From an uncultured Bacteroidota bacterium (GTDB lineage: Bacteria > Bacteroidota > Bacteroidia > Bacteroidales > P3), in NCBI GenBank assembly GCA_902774845.1, contig CACYJU010000006.1, forward strand, positions 124,001 to 188,000: 64,000 bases of DNA, written 5' to 3'. The first letter of the stretch is position 1. Each line of letters opens with the position of its first letter. The translations under genes and the position numbers were made by a program. Under the pieces are notes generated by a model. That model had not been told where the DNA came from. It did not search any database and saw only the letters and a program-made list of their open reading frames with translations. Positions 8,401 through 16,486 of the stretch are shown in pieces.

Positions 8401-11400
8401 GTCTCTATGGTCACATCGAGTTTCTTGTCAGCATAGGGCACCGAAACGGTCATATTTTTCGACCACATCACGTTCTCCTTCACAGCCAGCAGGTCGATAT
8501 GCACGTTGCCCTTGTATGATTCCAGGATTGGGAACTCGATAGATTTCACCTCTTCGTCGAGGTTGATGATCTTCCTTTCAATCGGAGAGCCCTCTTTGGA
8601 GAGGATATAATAGAGTTTGACGTCCTTGAAGCGAGTGCCGATGTTCAACCTCAAGGTCTCCCCCACCCCGTAGCTCGACTTGAGCTCAGAGGTCCAGACG
8701 AGTTCTTGGTTCTGCACCTTCTTGCTGTCGTCAGGCATATAGAAGTATGTTATATGCGACTCCACACGCTGCCCGTCGCCATCGATGGTCCAAGCCTTGA
8801 TGCGATAGACTCCTGGTTCTATCTTATCCAGCGGGATGGATGCTTCGCCGGCCTCTTTGTTCACCTTGACACTTTTGGTCAGCAGACGGCGTTCGACAGC
8901 CCACAACTCTGGGTCGATGTCCGATTGGTCGTAAGCCAGAAGTCCGTAACGCTTCTCAAACTCAGAGCGAGAGAGTGCGTGCAGAGCCGAGGTGTCCATC
9001 ACACTATGATTCAGTTTCGGCTGGGCGGGAAGACGCAGTTTCAACACCTCGAGGGTGACGGTGCCGTCCAACGGAGCTCCGTCGAGATTACGATAGGAGA
9101 GCTCCACCGATGGCTTGTCATTAGCCGACAGACTTATGTAGCTGTTCTCATATCCCACACGCAACGAGTAGCTCTGCGAGTGGGTTTCGCCGTTGATGTC
9201 GGTCACGTCGACCGCTACAGTATAGACGAAACAAGGTTTTCGTGACAGCTCTACCGAAGAGTCAGGCAGAGGAGCAAAGCGTATCTCAAACTTGCCCTCG
9301 CCGTCGGTAGTGGTCTCGCCGCCAGCGACGGTCGTCTCCTTCCGTGTGGGCATAAACCAACAGCGCCAGGGACGATACATCTCTCGACGGGTAACGGTGT
9401 AGCTCACCCTCGCCCCGTCGATGGGCACCTGTGAGTAGGAGGCGGCCAATCCGCCCACCGTAAGCTCCTTGCCGAAGGTGTGCTCCTCGTTGTCGCCGTA
9501 GAGCTTCACAGTGAACTTCGGCTGCTTGTATTCTTCCACAGATACATTCTCATAGTCAGCACCTTTCTTGCCGTCGACCTTGTATTCCGTATAGAGGTTG
9601 AACCTTCCAGGCAACGCGTCTGCGGGTATTTTCAACTCCCCGTGACAGACACCGTATTCGTCGGTGGTGAGCTTGACTGAGTCAACAGCTTTTTCGTTGA
9701 CATCCCTCAATTTCACAAAAAGTTCGGCGCCCTTGCAGACATTGTTTTGGGTATGGCCGTCACCGAAATAGCAGATGTAGGCGAAGCTGACGGTTTCGCC
9801 GAGCTTATATACGGGACGGTCCTTCTGGCAATAGAGATTCACATATCCCGCATGCTTGGTTTCATTGTGTTTTTGCGCACCGTATTCTATCGTGACTCCC
9901 TTGTAGTCGGTCGCCACCCGAAGGCTCGACCTCTGCAGCTTGGCTTCAGACACACGGAACTCATAGTAGCCCTCTTTGTCGGTGGTAGCCGTCAATCCGG
10001 TCGCAACATACTTGTGTTTGTCGTAGCTCCACTGTTCCAGCCGCATCTTCTGTCCGGCTACTGGTTTACCGCTATCACGCAAGATAACATAGCCATGCAG
10101 GGCGTTGTTGTTTCCCAGCGCCGTGATTATCATCGCGTCGCAGCATGTGAACTCGCCGTAGGAGAGGCCGTTCTTCCTGAAATCGACACTCGTCGACACC
10201 AGCACATAATACTCGCCCGTCGCCAACTGCGGCATGTAGACGTATGCTTTCCGACTCTTATAGTCGTCTCCTCGCTTCACCGCCTGCTTCCACCCTTCCA
10301 CCACCGGACGTTTCAAAAGCATATCGGTCAGCTTCTCGCGGTCGTAGACATCCTTATGGTCGAACTTCTTTATTATGCGGAAGTAGAGTGTGTCCACATT
10401 GCGGTAAGAGGCCACAGCCAGGATGGAGCGGTCGGCCATCACACCCCCTTCCATCGAAAGCGAACACTCGGGATGGGTTATCTGCTTGATGAGGTTGGCA
10501 CACTCCACCCCGCCCTTGCTTTCAGGATACATGGCCACCGCCTTCTCGCATATCCCCTTCGCCTCTACCATCTTGTCCTGACTGCGCAGCATCAGAGCCG
10601 CCTCATAGTAGAACAACGTCACCATGTCGCAGTCGGAGCCGTATCTTTCGGCATAGCTCAGATAGGTCTCCGCCGTAGGCTTGACCCCGTTCGGCACCCA
10701 CTTCTCCAGCTCCAGCTTGCGCAGGTCGAGCCATATACGAAGAGCCTTGCTGTCATTATTATGGAAGTCTACAAGTTCCTCCATCAATCGCAGCCGCTCT
10801 CGTGCATCCGGCTCACTCTCGATGGCCATATCCATCACCAGGTCGTAGAGCGTAGGTGTCGTAAGGATTCCGTCGCTGTAGGGTTTCTGGCAGAACATCT
10901 CCACATCGTTGATGTCTGTCGAGCGAAGGGTCACACGTTCCTTCAACGCCGCCTCTATATGTCTCTTTATCTCGCTGTCGAAGCGCTCCTGCGGCCAGAG
11001 CTTGTAATCCAGATCCGCCTCGTCCGTCGCCTTGTTACGGTTTATCGTCCAGTAATTCATGCGGCTGTAATCCCTGTAGAACTTCGCAATGAAAGCGTGG
11101 CAGAAAGCTTTCTCCAGCGGCGCCAGCTTTGGTTCGATGGCAAGATAACGGTTGAGCGCCGAGTCCTCTGCGTTCTCCTGGTATTCGGCCGCAATACGCG
11201 ACAGATGGTAGGCGCCTGCGAGGGTGTTGCGCGAGTCGTGCTGACGCAGAGCCTCCTGATATAACTTAGAGGCCTTGTCGTAGGCCTTGTTGTAGTCTTC
11301 GTTGCGATAAAGCGAGTCCACCCGCTTCCATTCTTTCGAGAAGTCTGTCTGAGCGGCAGCCAGCATGGTTGACAAAAGGAATATTACCGTGAAAAATACC

Positions 11401-11411
11401 TTGCGATTCAT
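5460..11411 (-). CDS. very large alpha-2-macroglobulin family protein without the thioester motif
   Basis: The protein is 1983 aa with a Sec signal peptide (residues 1-20, ending LAAAQ). Residues about 20-300 are helical. Then come a carboxypeptidase-regulatory-like beta fold (about 430-500), MG2-type macroglobulin domains (about 510-640, with the typical RPVYKLGETV) and the A2M signature near 1195 (FFAPVLRTGDDGSVSY then PELLTEWSILG). A C-terminal helical toroid starts near 1400. Bacterial members trap or resist proteases in the periplasm. Where the CxEQ thioester normally sits (residue about 1411) the sequence is ALPYLEERQ with no cysteine, so covalent trapping is unlikely. The gene carries at least six short word-array insertions. 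It follows topB by 76 bp. Confidence 0.88.
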   Translation of the reverse strand: MNRKVFFTVIFLLSTMLAAAQTDFSKEWKRVDSLYRNEDYNKAYDKASKLYQEALRQHDSRNTLAGAYHLSRIAAEYQENAEDSALNRYLAIEPKLAPLEKAFCHAFIAKFYRDYSRMNYWTINRNKATDEADLDYKLWPQERFDSEIKRHIEAALKERVTLRSTDINDVEMFCQKPYSDGILTTPTLYDLVMDMAIESEPDARERLRLMEELVDFHNNDSKALRIWLDLRKLELEKWVPNGVKPTAETYLSYAERYGSDCDMVTLFYYEAALMLRSQDKMVEAKGICEKAVAMYPESKGGVECANLIKQITHPECSLSMEGGVMADRSILAVASYRNVDTLYFRIIKKFDHKDVYDREKLTDMLLKRPVVEGWKQAVKRGDDYKSRKAYVYMPQLATGEYYVLVSTSVDFRKNGLSYGEFTCCDAMIITALGNNNALHGYVILRDSGKPVAGQKMRLEQWSYDKHKYVATGLTATTDKEGYYEFRVSEAKLQRSSLRVATDYKGVTIEYGAQKHNETKHAGYVNLYCQKDRPVYKLGETVSFAYICYFGDGHTQNNVCKGAELFVKLRDVNEKAVDSVKLTTDEYGVCHGELKIPADALPGRFNLYTEYKVDGKKGADYENVSVEEYKQPKFTVKLYGDNEEHTFGKELTVGGLAASYSQVPIDGARVSYTVTRREMYRPWRCWFMPTRKETTVAGGETTTDGEGKFEIRFAPLPDSSVELSRKPCFVYTVAVDVTDINGETHSQSYSLRVGYENSYISLSANDKPSVELSYRNLDGAPLDGTVTLEVLKLRLPAQPKLNHSVMDTSALHALSRSEFEKRYGLLAYDQSDIDPELWAVERRLLTKSVKVNKEAGEASIPLDKIEPGVYRIKAWTIDGDGQRVESHITYFYMPDDSKKVQNQELVWTSELKSSYGVGETLRLNIGTRFKDVKLYYILSKEGSPIERKIINLDEEVKSIEFPILESYKGNVHIDLLAVKENVMWSKNMTVSVPYADKKLDVTIETFRDKLQPGENETWTIKVKTQSNKSGTTTLTHSQNNTISSGVAANLMMTMYDAALNNYGGLSASLSPWSTNYNPSMLDWSTFRFDLQDWQVSPQLKYVTDVSVSTWRLLDGIFSRHRIMYRKNSRALSGRGGVVYEVEEVAMAKGADMDGMVNDVAMVANVESETALVDEESEVSSTQATEQSGNDEVQLRTNLNTLAFFAPVLRTGDDGSVSYSFTVPELLTEWSILGLAHTKDMKTGSIAKSLITQKELMVQPNAPRFLRHGDTLDFLAKVMNLTDEQQEVTVTFELTDAADSKFKVQSSKLKITVPAHASEQVSFRIAVPDNIYVANYRIIAQGRHHGDGEQDCLPVLSNKQMVTVSQAMYINGKGEKSYDLPAISSQQSAVSTRRPHLLKVEFTSNPIWYAIQALPYLEERQDPSNIYLVNQLYTNTLAFNIVKDNPSIETVFNQWVKDTVNPLISQLEKNEDVKQTVLDETPWLRDGVGETQQMHRIAEYFNHSKLSSQLKRAEKKLFDDQRSDGGWSWISGCRYSSLYTTQYILQRLGSNIFTQSWSSQVAKPIARTQAIKKALAFVDKENYDYYQRYLKKTDFEALNIDYLYMRSFYNSNFKIQNSKFQESYDYFFRNTLKHYKEYKSLRTRAQLALIFHRAGNRKEALDIIRRIKESALHSDEMGMYWRDNTASWWWYERPIETQALIIQAFSEITPDDKESIGQMQQWLLKQKQTTRWDTDISTVEAVNALISSSNATSIKLDTVPCRVTVAGQPLNSPAQAGTGYQSQSWFGDEITQLLAKRPDIQQSSNQAIRQSGNQAITITKLTDGIAWGAAYYQFLDDMDKIERNEMGVKLQKTLYKVKTDGTLEAILNPVKSKLKVGDRVRIRILFDCDRNLEYVELKDGRPACFESVSSASGWHWNSGLSYYASVLNASNNFYIDRLDKGKYILEYDIFVTNTGSFTLPATTIQCLYAPEFRANGNGGKLTIAR
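5970..6025. repeat. octamer word array in the A2M-like gene (7 units)
   Basis: Seven 8-bp units of the GATTGCYT/GATTGCTG type encode a QQSSNQAIRQSGNQAI-like linker near residue 1800. Seven units is not a multiple of three, so flanking codons absorb the difference. Confidence 0.88.
7244..7271. repeat. 7-bp word array in the A2M-like gene (TGCTGAC x4)
   Basis: There are four tandem heptamers, the last being TGCTGAT. On the minus strand they encode SSQQSAVS just before the toroid region. Confidence 0.85.
7494..7521. repeat. 7-bp word array in the A2M-like gene (CTTTGAA x4)
   Basis: There are four perfect tandem heptamers, translated on the minus strand as SKFKVQSSKLK. A related degenerate copy at 6559-6593 encodes NSNFKIQNSKFQ in the same protein. 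Confidence 0.88.
7851..7882. repeat. octamer word array in the A2M-like gene (4 units)
   Basis: Four units (GCCTGATT, GCTCGGTT, GCCTGAGT, GCTTGATA) encode STQATEQSGN in an acidic linker upstream of the A2M signature. Confidence 0.82.
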
Positions 11412-11487
11412 GATGTGAGGTAAGGTTATAATGGTTCTAAAGGTGTTTTGGTGTAAAGGTGTATTCGTTATCGTTTTCGTTTTTTCA

Positions 11488-13599
11488 CTAAAACGGCTGC
11501 CTCCAGTCGCAGCCGTTTTTCCACTCGGAGCAGCCGTAGGCAGTCTTGCCCTTTATGACGTGGCCTTTGCCGCACTTCGGACACACGTCGCCCTCCTTGA
11601 CTGACTCTTCCTTCTTCTTTCTGGTGCGTTTCTTCGACGTTTTCTCCTCACTACCAGCTACCTGCTGCCCACTACCCGCTACCCGCTTTTTTTGTGCTCT
11701 TTCCCCCTCGCCTTGAGGAGAGGGGGTCAGGGGGTGAGGCTTGCCCGCTGCCGACACCCTTCGGTTGCTGGTGTCGGTTATGACTTGCTGCACAATCTGA
11801 TAGACCATCGCCTTGAGCTCTTCGAGGAACTGTGAGGCCTCGTATTTATGAGCCTCAATGTCGCGGAGTTTCTTCTCCCACTGGCCCGTGAGCTCGGCGC
11901 TCTTGAGCAGCTCCTCGTGGATGATGCCGATGAGGTCAATGCCGGTAGGTGTGGCAGCGAGCGATTTGCGTTCCTTGCGGATATAGCCTCGCTTGAAGAG
12001 CGTCTCGATGATGGCAGCACGTGTCGAAGGGCGGCCTATGCCGTTCTCCTTGAGTGCATCGCGGAGCTCGTCGTTCTCGACGGTGCGTCCAGCGGTCTCC
12101 ATAGCCCTCAGGAGGGTCGCCTCGGTGTAGGGCTTGGGCGGCGTGGTCCACTTCTCTGCGAGGGTGGGCTCATGAGGGCCCTTCTCCCCTTTCTGGAAGT
12201 CGGGCAGGACCACAGTCTTGTCCGACTCGTCCGACTGTTCTGACGAGTCAGACTTCCCTCCAAAAACCGCTCGCCAGCCCTCCTCCAATATCTGCTTGCC
12301 CGAGGTCTTGAACTTGAGCTTCTCCACCTTGCCCGTGACGGTGGTGGTGGCGAACTTGCAGTCGGGATAGAAGACAGCGATAAAGCGGCGGGCGACGAGG
12401 TCGTAGACCTTCTTCTCATCGTAGGTGAGGTTGCCGTTGGATGGGTTGACGCCTGTCGGGATGATGGCGTGGTGGTCGGTCACCTTCGACGAGTCGAACA
12501 CCTTCTTGCTCTTGGGCAGCTTCTTACCCATGAGTGGCTGTATCTGTGCCGCGTAGGGCACCAGGCCCTGCAGTATCTGAGGACACTTCGGATAAATGTC
12601 GTCGCTCAGGTAGGTGGTGTCGACACGTGGGTAGGTGGTGAGCTTCTTCTCGTAGAGCGACTGGATGTGCTTCAGCGTGTTCTCGGCCGAGAAGGAGTAT
12701 TTCTTGTTGCACTCCACCTGGAGGCTCGTGAGGTCGAAAAGGCGCGGAGGTGCCTCCTTGCCCTCTTTCCTGGTGACGGAGGTCACCTCGAACTCCTTGT
12801 CCTTGATCGAGTCGAGGGCCGCCTGCCCCTCCTCCTGGCTCTTGATGCGGCCCGACTTCTTGTCTGACGTGTCCGACAAGTCCGACCCGTCCGACTCTTC
12901 TGCCGATTGCAGGTTGAAGAGGGTGTTGCGGTATATGGTCGAGAGCACCCAGTACTGCTCTGGTTTGAAGTTGTCGATCTCGAGCTGACGTTTGACTATC
13001 AGCGCCAGCGTGGGCGTCTGCACACGGCCGATGGAGAGCACCTGCCCCCCGATCTGGCGGTATTTGAGGGTGTAGAGTCGGGTGGCATTCATGCCCAGCA
13101 GCCAGTCGCCTATAGCCCTGCACAAGCCTGCCTCGTAGAGCGACTGATAGTCGTCCTGCGGCTTGAGCTTGGAGAAACCCTCCTTGATGGCCTCCTCGGT
13201 GAGGGAGGAGATCCAGAGCCGCTCGACGGGACATTTGACCTGAGCCTTCTGCATCACCCACCGCTGTATGAGCTCACCCTCCTGCCCGGCATCGCCACAG
13301 TTGACGATGCGCTCGGCGTTCTGCATAAGACGCTTGATGGTCTCAAACTGTTTCATGTAGCCGGCGTTCTCTATCAGCTTGATGCCGAACCGCTGAGGTA
13401 TCATCGGCAACACACCAAAAGACCACGGACCCCAGGCGTCGCAGTAGTCCTTAGGCTCCTTGAGGGTGCAGAGGTGGCCGAAGGTCCAGGTCACCTGATA
13501 GCCGTTGCCCTCCATATATCCGTCGTGCGCCGTCGTGGCGCCCAACACCTTCGCGATGTCGCGCCCCACACTCGGCTTCTCTGCTATACAAACAATCAT
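11488..13599 (-). CDS. topB: DNA topoisomerase III (type IA)
   Basis: The 703-aa type IA enzyme decatenates and relaxes DNA through a 5'-phosphotyrosine intermediate. It opens with the Toprim start IVCIAEKPSVGRDIAKVLG. Toprim acidic residues occur in NCGDAGQEGEL, and the active-site tyrosine in LTTYPRVDTTYLS. The tail has a zinc ribbon, CPKCGKGHV ... GCSEWKNGC. Three insertions are foreign to the family: two SDx-type acidic stretches from 9-bp words (12218-12253 and 12860-12904), and a PLTPSPQGEGE plus RVAGSGQQVAGSEE linker (11651-11738) before the zinc ribbon. It lies 78 bp downstream of prmA. Confidence 0.93.
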   Translation of the reverse strand: MIVCIAEKPSVGRDIAKVLGATTAHDGYMEGNGYQVTWTFGHLCTLKEPKDYCDAWGPWSFGVLPMIPQRFGIKLIENAGYMKQFETIKRLMQNAERIVNCGDAGQEGELIQRWVMQKAQVKCPVERLWISSLTEEAIKEGFSKLKPQDDYQSLYEAGLCRAIGDWLLGMNATRLYTLKYRQIGGQVLSIGRVQTPTLALIVKRQLEIDNFKPEQYWVLSTIYRNTLFNLQSAEESDGSDLSDTSDKKSGRIKSQEEGQAALDSIKDKEFEVTSVTRKEGKEAPPRLFDLTSLQVECNKKYSFSAENTLKHIQSLYEKKLTTYPRVDTTYLSDDIYPKCPQILQGLVPYAAQIQPLMGKKLPKSKKVFDSSKVTDHHAIIPTGVNPSNGNLTYDEKKVYDLVARRFIAVFYPDCKFATTTVTGKVEKLKFKTSGKQILEEGWRAVFGGKSDSSEQSDESDKTVVLPDFQKGEKGPHEPTLAEKWTTPPKPYTEATLLRAMETAGRTVENDELRDALKENGIGRPSTRAAIIETLFKRGYIRKERKSLAATPTGIDLIGIIHEELLKSAELTGQWEKKLRDIEAHKYEASQFLEELKAMVYQIVQQVITDTSNRRVSAAGKPHPLTPSPQGEGERAQKKRVAGSGQQVAGSEEKTSKKRTRKKKEESVKEGDVCPKCGKGHVIKGKTAYGCSEWKNGCDWRQPF
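11651..11738. repeat. low-complexity and GC-hairpin insertion in topB
   Basis: Degenerate CTACC(C)GC words (11651-11686) are followed by a GC-rich dyad, CCCCCTCGCC TTGA GGAGAGGGGG (11703-11726). A similar dyad stands alone at 26650-26670. The translated form PLTPSPQGEGE is a familiar signature of REP-like GC hairpins in coding regions. Confidence 0.7.
12218..12253. repeat. 9-bp word array in topB (4 units)
   Basis: TTGTCCGAC, TCGTCCGAC, TGTTCTGAC and GAGTCAGAC encode (SDx)n on the minus strand. Nine-base units never shift the frame. The same word fills the gyrB-pepE spacer. Confidence 0.85.
12860..12904. repeat. 9-bp word array in topB (5 units)
   Basis: Five 9-bp units around GTCCGAC encode EESDGSDLSDTSDKK in the linker before the active-site domain. 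Confidence 0.85.
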
Positions 13600-13677
13600 T
13601 TAGTGAATTGTGAAAATGTGAATTGACAATAGTGAACTGTGACCTGAAACTGGCTGCTTGTTGCTAAAAACTTGAAA

Positions 13678-14514
13678 CTAAAAACTAAAAACCACGCTCG
13701 CCCAATTGTCTTTCGTACGTTGCGATTCAAGGCGTAGGCCCAGCCCTTCGCCTTTGGCTTGCAGCATCGGGATGTCCCCCTCGTAGAAGCCGCTCATCAC
13801 CAGGCAGCCGCCCCGTTTGAGCACCCCGACGTAGGCAGGCATATCGTTCAGCAGTATGTTGCGGTTGATGTTGGCCAGAATCACGTCAAAACGCCTCTCG
13901 TTGCCCAGAGAGGTGGCATCGCCAAGCCGGCACACTATCTCGCCACAGCCGTTCCTCTCAACGTTCTCCCGCGCGTTCCTCCAAGCCCACTCGTCCACAT
14001 CGACCGCCTCCACATATCCCGCCCCCCGTTTCTTCGCCAGTATCGCCAGCACCGCCGTCCCGCATCCCATATCGAGCACACACTTGCCCTTCAGATCCAG
14101 GTCGCGAAGCCAGGTCATCATCATATAGGTCGTCGCGTGGTGGGCTGTGCCGAACGACATCTTCGGTTCTATCTCGATCTCGTATTCCACATCGTCGCGG
14201 TGAGGGTGAAAGGGCGCCCGCACCCAGCAGAAGCCCTCGACGAGGACCGCCTCGTGACCTTTCTCCCACTCGGCGTTCCAGTCTTTGTCCTCCAGCTCCT
14301 CCACAGAATAATCCACCACGCAACCCTCACAGTTCTCCTCGATGGCCGCCTTCAGCGCCGCCTCGTCGTACTTCGCCGTCGGCACGTATGCATCCAAGCC
14401 AGTATCGGTGTTCTGGAAGCTGTCGTAGTCACCCTCGTCGCCCAAGGCGTAAACCAGCAGGTCGCGGTAAGGGTCGACAGGCTTCAAAGAGAATCTCACA
14501 ACGTTGTATTTCAT
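13678..14514 (-). CDS. prmA: ribosomal protein L11 methyltransferase
   Basis: With the ATG at 14512-14514 (MKYNVVRFSL) the protein is 278 aa. An upstream ATG adds ten unlikely residues. PrmA trimethylates ribosomal protein L11 using SAM. The SAM-binding motif is VLDMGCGTAVLAILAKKRG at about 150-168, and the NPF-like post-motif reads DVILANINRNILL. The N-terminal substrate domain contains the usual aromatic WNAEWEKGHEAV. It is first on the minus strand, with topB 78 bp behind it, and probably starts from the promoter at 14721-14754. Confidence 0.92.
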   Translation of the reverse strand: MKYNVVRFSLKPVDPYRDLLVYALGDEGDYDSFQNTDTGLDAYVPTAKYDEAALKAAIEENCEGCVVDYSVEELEDKDWNAEWEKGHEAVLVEGFCWVRAPFHPHRDDVEYEIEIEPKMSFGTAHHATTYMMMTWLRDLDLKGKCVLDMGCGTAVLAILAKKRGAGYVEAVDVDEWAWRNARENVERNGCGEIVCRLGDATSLGNERRFDVILANINRNILLNDMPAYVGVLKRGGCLVMSGFYEGDIPMLQAKGEGLGLRLESQRTKDNWASVVFSF

Positions 14515-14720
14515 AGTATACAATTTATAATAAGACCGTAACAAAAACGCAGAGTCGGGGTTTTTATTGTAAAGTTAGAATGCGGAGCTTGTGCGGAGTT
14601 AGATGGGAGTTAGATGGGAGGGAAGATGTGAATAGTTAATAGTTAATAGATAAAATTTAATAGTTGATAGTGTAGTGGTGCATGGGAGGCAGGAGGAGTG
14701 ATTGGGTTTGATTGACGATG

Positions 14721-14754
14721 CAAAGGTACGTCATTGCTGTTGCGGTCTACGAAT
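14721..14754 (-). promoter_or_regulatory. promoter for prmA with conserved upstream box
   Basis: The minus strand reads ATTCGTAGACCGCAA (14754-14740), 11 nt, then TACCTTTG (14728-14721), a good Bacteroidota -7 box. The upstream box and its spacing are exactly those of the plus-strand promoter at 15127-15160. Confidence 0.75.
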
Positions 14755-14842
14755 GAATGACGAAAAATATTTTCATTTTATTTTGAATGTACTGAGATTT
14801 AAATAGTTGACATAAACAATATGCAGCAGGTTGACAGAAAGC

Positions 14843-15007
14843 GTGTCAAAGTGTCAAAGTGTCAAAGTGTCAAGTGTCATTTTTAATTTTGGATGTGTCA
14901 TTTTGGCCACTATAATATAAAATAAATTTTATATTATAGTGACGTGTTTGACATTGGAAAACGAGTTTGACACTTTGACACTTTGACACTTTGACACCTT
15001 GACACTC
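14843..15007. repeat. inverted GTGTCAAA word arrays flanking a perfect palindrome
   Basis: GTGTCAAA units run from 14843 to 14880. Their reverse complement, TTTGACAC units, runs from 14966 to 15007. Between them, 14908-14941 is a perfect inverted repeat with 16-bp arms (CACTATAATATAAAAT) and an AA centre. The whole could fold as a cruciform or long hairpin. No coding capacity or transposase is seen. Confidence 0.88.
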
Positions 15008-15126
15008 AGGGGTGTCTTTTTCTGACAAAACTTGCGGATGAGTGTGTTTGTTTTTAATGTATAACATATTGTGTTTCAGTGGCTGAAAAACAAAACAGCA
15101 GCTCCTGATGAAAAAAAAGACAAAAA

Positions 15127-15160
15127 ATTCGTAGACCGCAATGGGATGGTTGTACTTTTG
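15127..15160 (+). promoter_or_regulatory. promoter with conserved upstream box, toward the MORN-type gene
   Basis: ATTCGTAGACCGCAA, 11 nt, then TACTTTTG, followed by CAACGTCA. This mirrors the prmA promoter box for box. It is 187 bp from the start codon. A second possible -7 box (TACTTTTG at 15278-15285) lies closer. Confidence 0.65.
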
Positions 15161-15346
15161 CAACGTCATCAGATGGGAGATGGAAGATGTAAGATGTAGG
15201 ATGTAAGATGTGAGTTGTAAGTTGCTCAACGATTGACACAGCTGAAGCCATTTTTTTATTATTTTGAAAATTCTTTGTACTTTTGCAGTCAAGTCACAGG
15301 ACAAAAAACGTTAACGTTAACCATAACCACAACCATTCGGAAATAA

Positions 15347-16384
15347 ATGAAAGCACAATCTTTTCTTCTGTTATTCATCGGATTAAGCCTTGTGTGCGCC
15401 GCACAGAACACCATAGACAAACAGGGACGCAAGCAGGGACACTGGATAAAGACCGACAAGCAAGGACACAAAATCTTTGAAGGCAACTTCAAGGACGGAC
15501 GCGAGACGGGAGTGTTCGAATACTTCTATAGCGACGGGACGGTGAGGCTGCGCAACACCTTCATCGGCAACGACGGGAAACGCTGCAAGCATGAAGCCTA
15601 CGACGAGAAAGGGCGTCTGGTGGCGAAAGGCGAATACTGCCTGAAGAACCGCGACGGACAGTGGGAGTTCTATGCCGAAGACGGCAAGCTGATAAAGAAA
15701 GCCGGCTACAAGATGGGCGTACAGGAGGGAGAGCAGGTGATCTTCACCCACAGCGGCGACACCGCCGAAGTGCTGAACTGGAAGGACGGCAAGAAAGAGG
15801 GACGCTGGTGGAAAAGGACAGGCACGAAAGCCTACCTGCAAGCGAACTACAAAGGAGGCGCGCTGGAAGGCCGCCTGGAGGAATACAACGAGGGCGGGAA
15901 GCTGTCGCACGAATGCACCTACACCCATGGTGCGAAAGACGGACACAGCATCTACTACGAGAACGGGCTGAAGACGATTGACGAGACGTGGCAGAAGGGT
16001 TACTTCATCGACCGGACGGTGCTCATACTCGAAGAGAAGAAAGCGCATTACCTGTCGATATACAAGATAGCCTACCTGGTGCCCGTGGGACAGAACCAGA
16101 ACAAGCTGATAGTGTACCTCACCGACGGCACGAAGTTCACCGCCACCGAAGACCCCGAAGCGGTGCGCAACAGAATGGGCGACGAGCTCTTCTCGATGGT
16201 GAACAAGAAGAACCGCATAGTGGCCGCCACATCGTGCATCAAAGGACTGAAGAAAGACGCTGAAGGACGCGACATACTGGATCTGGATCCTGTGCCATCG
16301 TTCGTCATCTTCCCCGATGAGGACTGCATCAAGCTGGTGAAGGCTATGATGAACGAAAAGAACGGCGTCGTTCCCGGAGAGTGA
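15347..16384 (+). CDS. secreted MORN/YwqK-type repeat protein
   Basis: The protein is 345 aa with a signal peptide (residues 1-19, ending CAAQ). Residues about 25-225 are a chain of roughly 22-residue MORN-variant repeats, with G-x-W, F-E-G-N-F-K-D-G, Y-x-D-G and E-Y-N-E-G-G-K cores, as in YwqK-family proteins. The last 110 residues (LVPVGQNQNKLIVYLTDG onward) form a separate mixed alpha/beta region I do not recognise. YwqK proteins are often annotated as antitoxins, but no toxin gene is adjacent and this copy is exported, so I do not infer a toxin-antitoxin role. The following mtaB gene is separated by a nine-unit octamer array. Confidence 0.75.
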   Translation: MKAQSFLLLFIGLSLVCAAQNTIDKQGRKQGHWIKTDKQGHKIFEGNFKDGRETGVFEYFYSDGTVRLRNTFIGNDGKRCKHEAYDEKGRLVAKGEYCLKNRDGQWEFYAEDGKLIKKAGYKMGVQEGEQVIFTHSGDTAEVLNWKDGKKEGRWWKRTGTKAYLQANYKGGALEGRLEEYNEGGKLSHECTYTHGAKDGHSIYYENGLKTIDETWQKGYFIDRTVLILEEKKAHYLSIYKIAYLVPVGQNQNKLIVYLTDGTKFTATEDPEAVRNRMGDELFSMVNKKNRIVAATSCIKGLKKDAEGRDILDLDPVPSFVIFPDEDCIKLVKAMMNEKNGVVPGE

Positions 16385-16390
16385 GTGATT

Positions 16391-16462
16391 GCTTGAATGC
16401 TTGATTGCTTGATTGCATGATTGCTTTATTGCTTGATTGCATGATTGCTTGAATGCTTGATT
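16391..16462 (+). repeat. octamer word array in the spacer before mtaB (9 units)
   Basis: Nine contiguous 8-bp units of consensus GCTTGATT (variants GCATGATT, GCTTTATT, GCTTGAAT) fill the 102-bp spacer between the MORN-type gene and mtaB. Confidence 0.92.
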
Positions 16463-16486
16463 GATTGAATACATTAATTTGACAGT

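Larger units (their letters stand above)
14515..15346. other. 832-bp divergent intergenic region with nested repeats
   Basis: I see no gene here. From left to right it holds 11-bp GGAGTTAGATG words (14592-14620), TAATAGT words (14630-14677), a minus-strand promoter (14721-14754), and a large inverted-array element (14843-15007). A plus-strand promoter follows (15127-15160), then AGATGTA words (15168-15215) and a second TAnnTTTG box (15278). Confidence 0.8.

Noticed and set aside
9747..11264. 505-codon open frame antisense to the A2M-like gene
   Set aside because: Arg/His/Leu-rich shadow with no motif or start context. The opposite strand has a clear protein family.
14740..15141. Invertible promoter segment between the two 15-bp boxes
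   Set aside because: Both -7 boxes lie outside the inverted pair, so inversion would not redirect transcription. No recombinase gene is nearby. Kept only as a minor alternative in the findings.
15347..16384. Toxin-antitoxin system based on the YwqK-type annotation
   Set aside because: The protein is exported and no toxin-like gene is adjacent.
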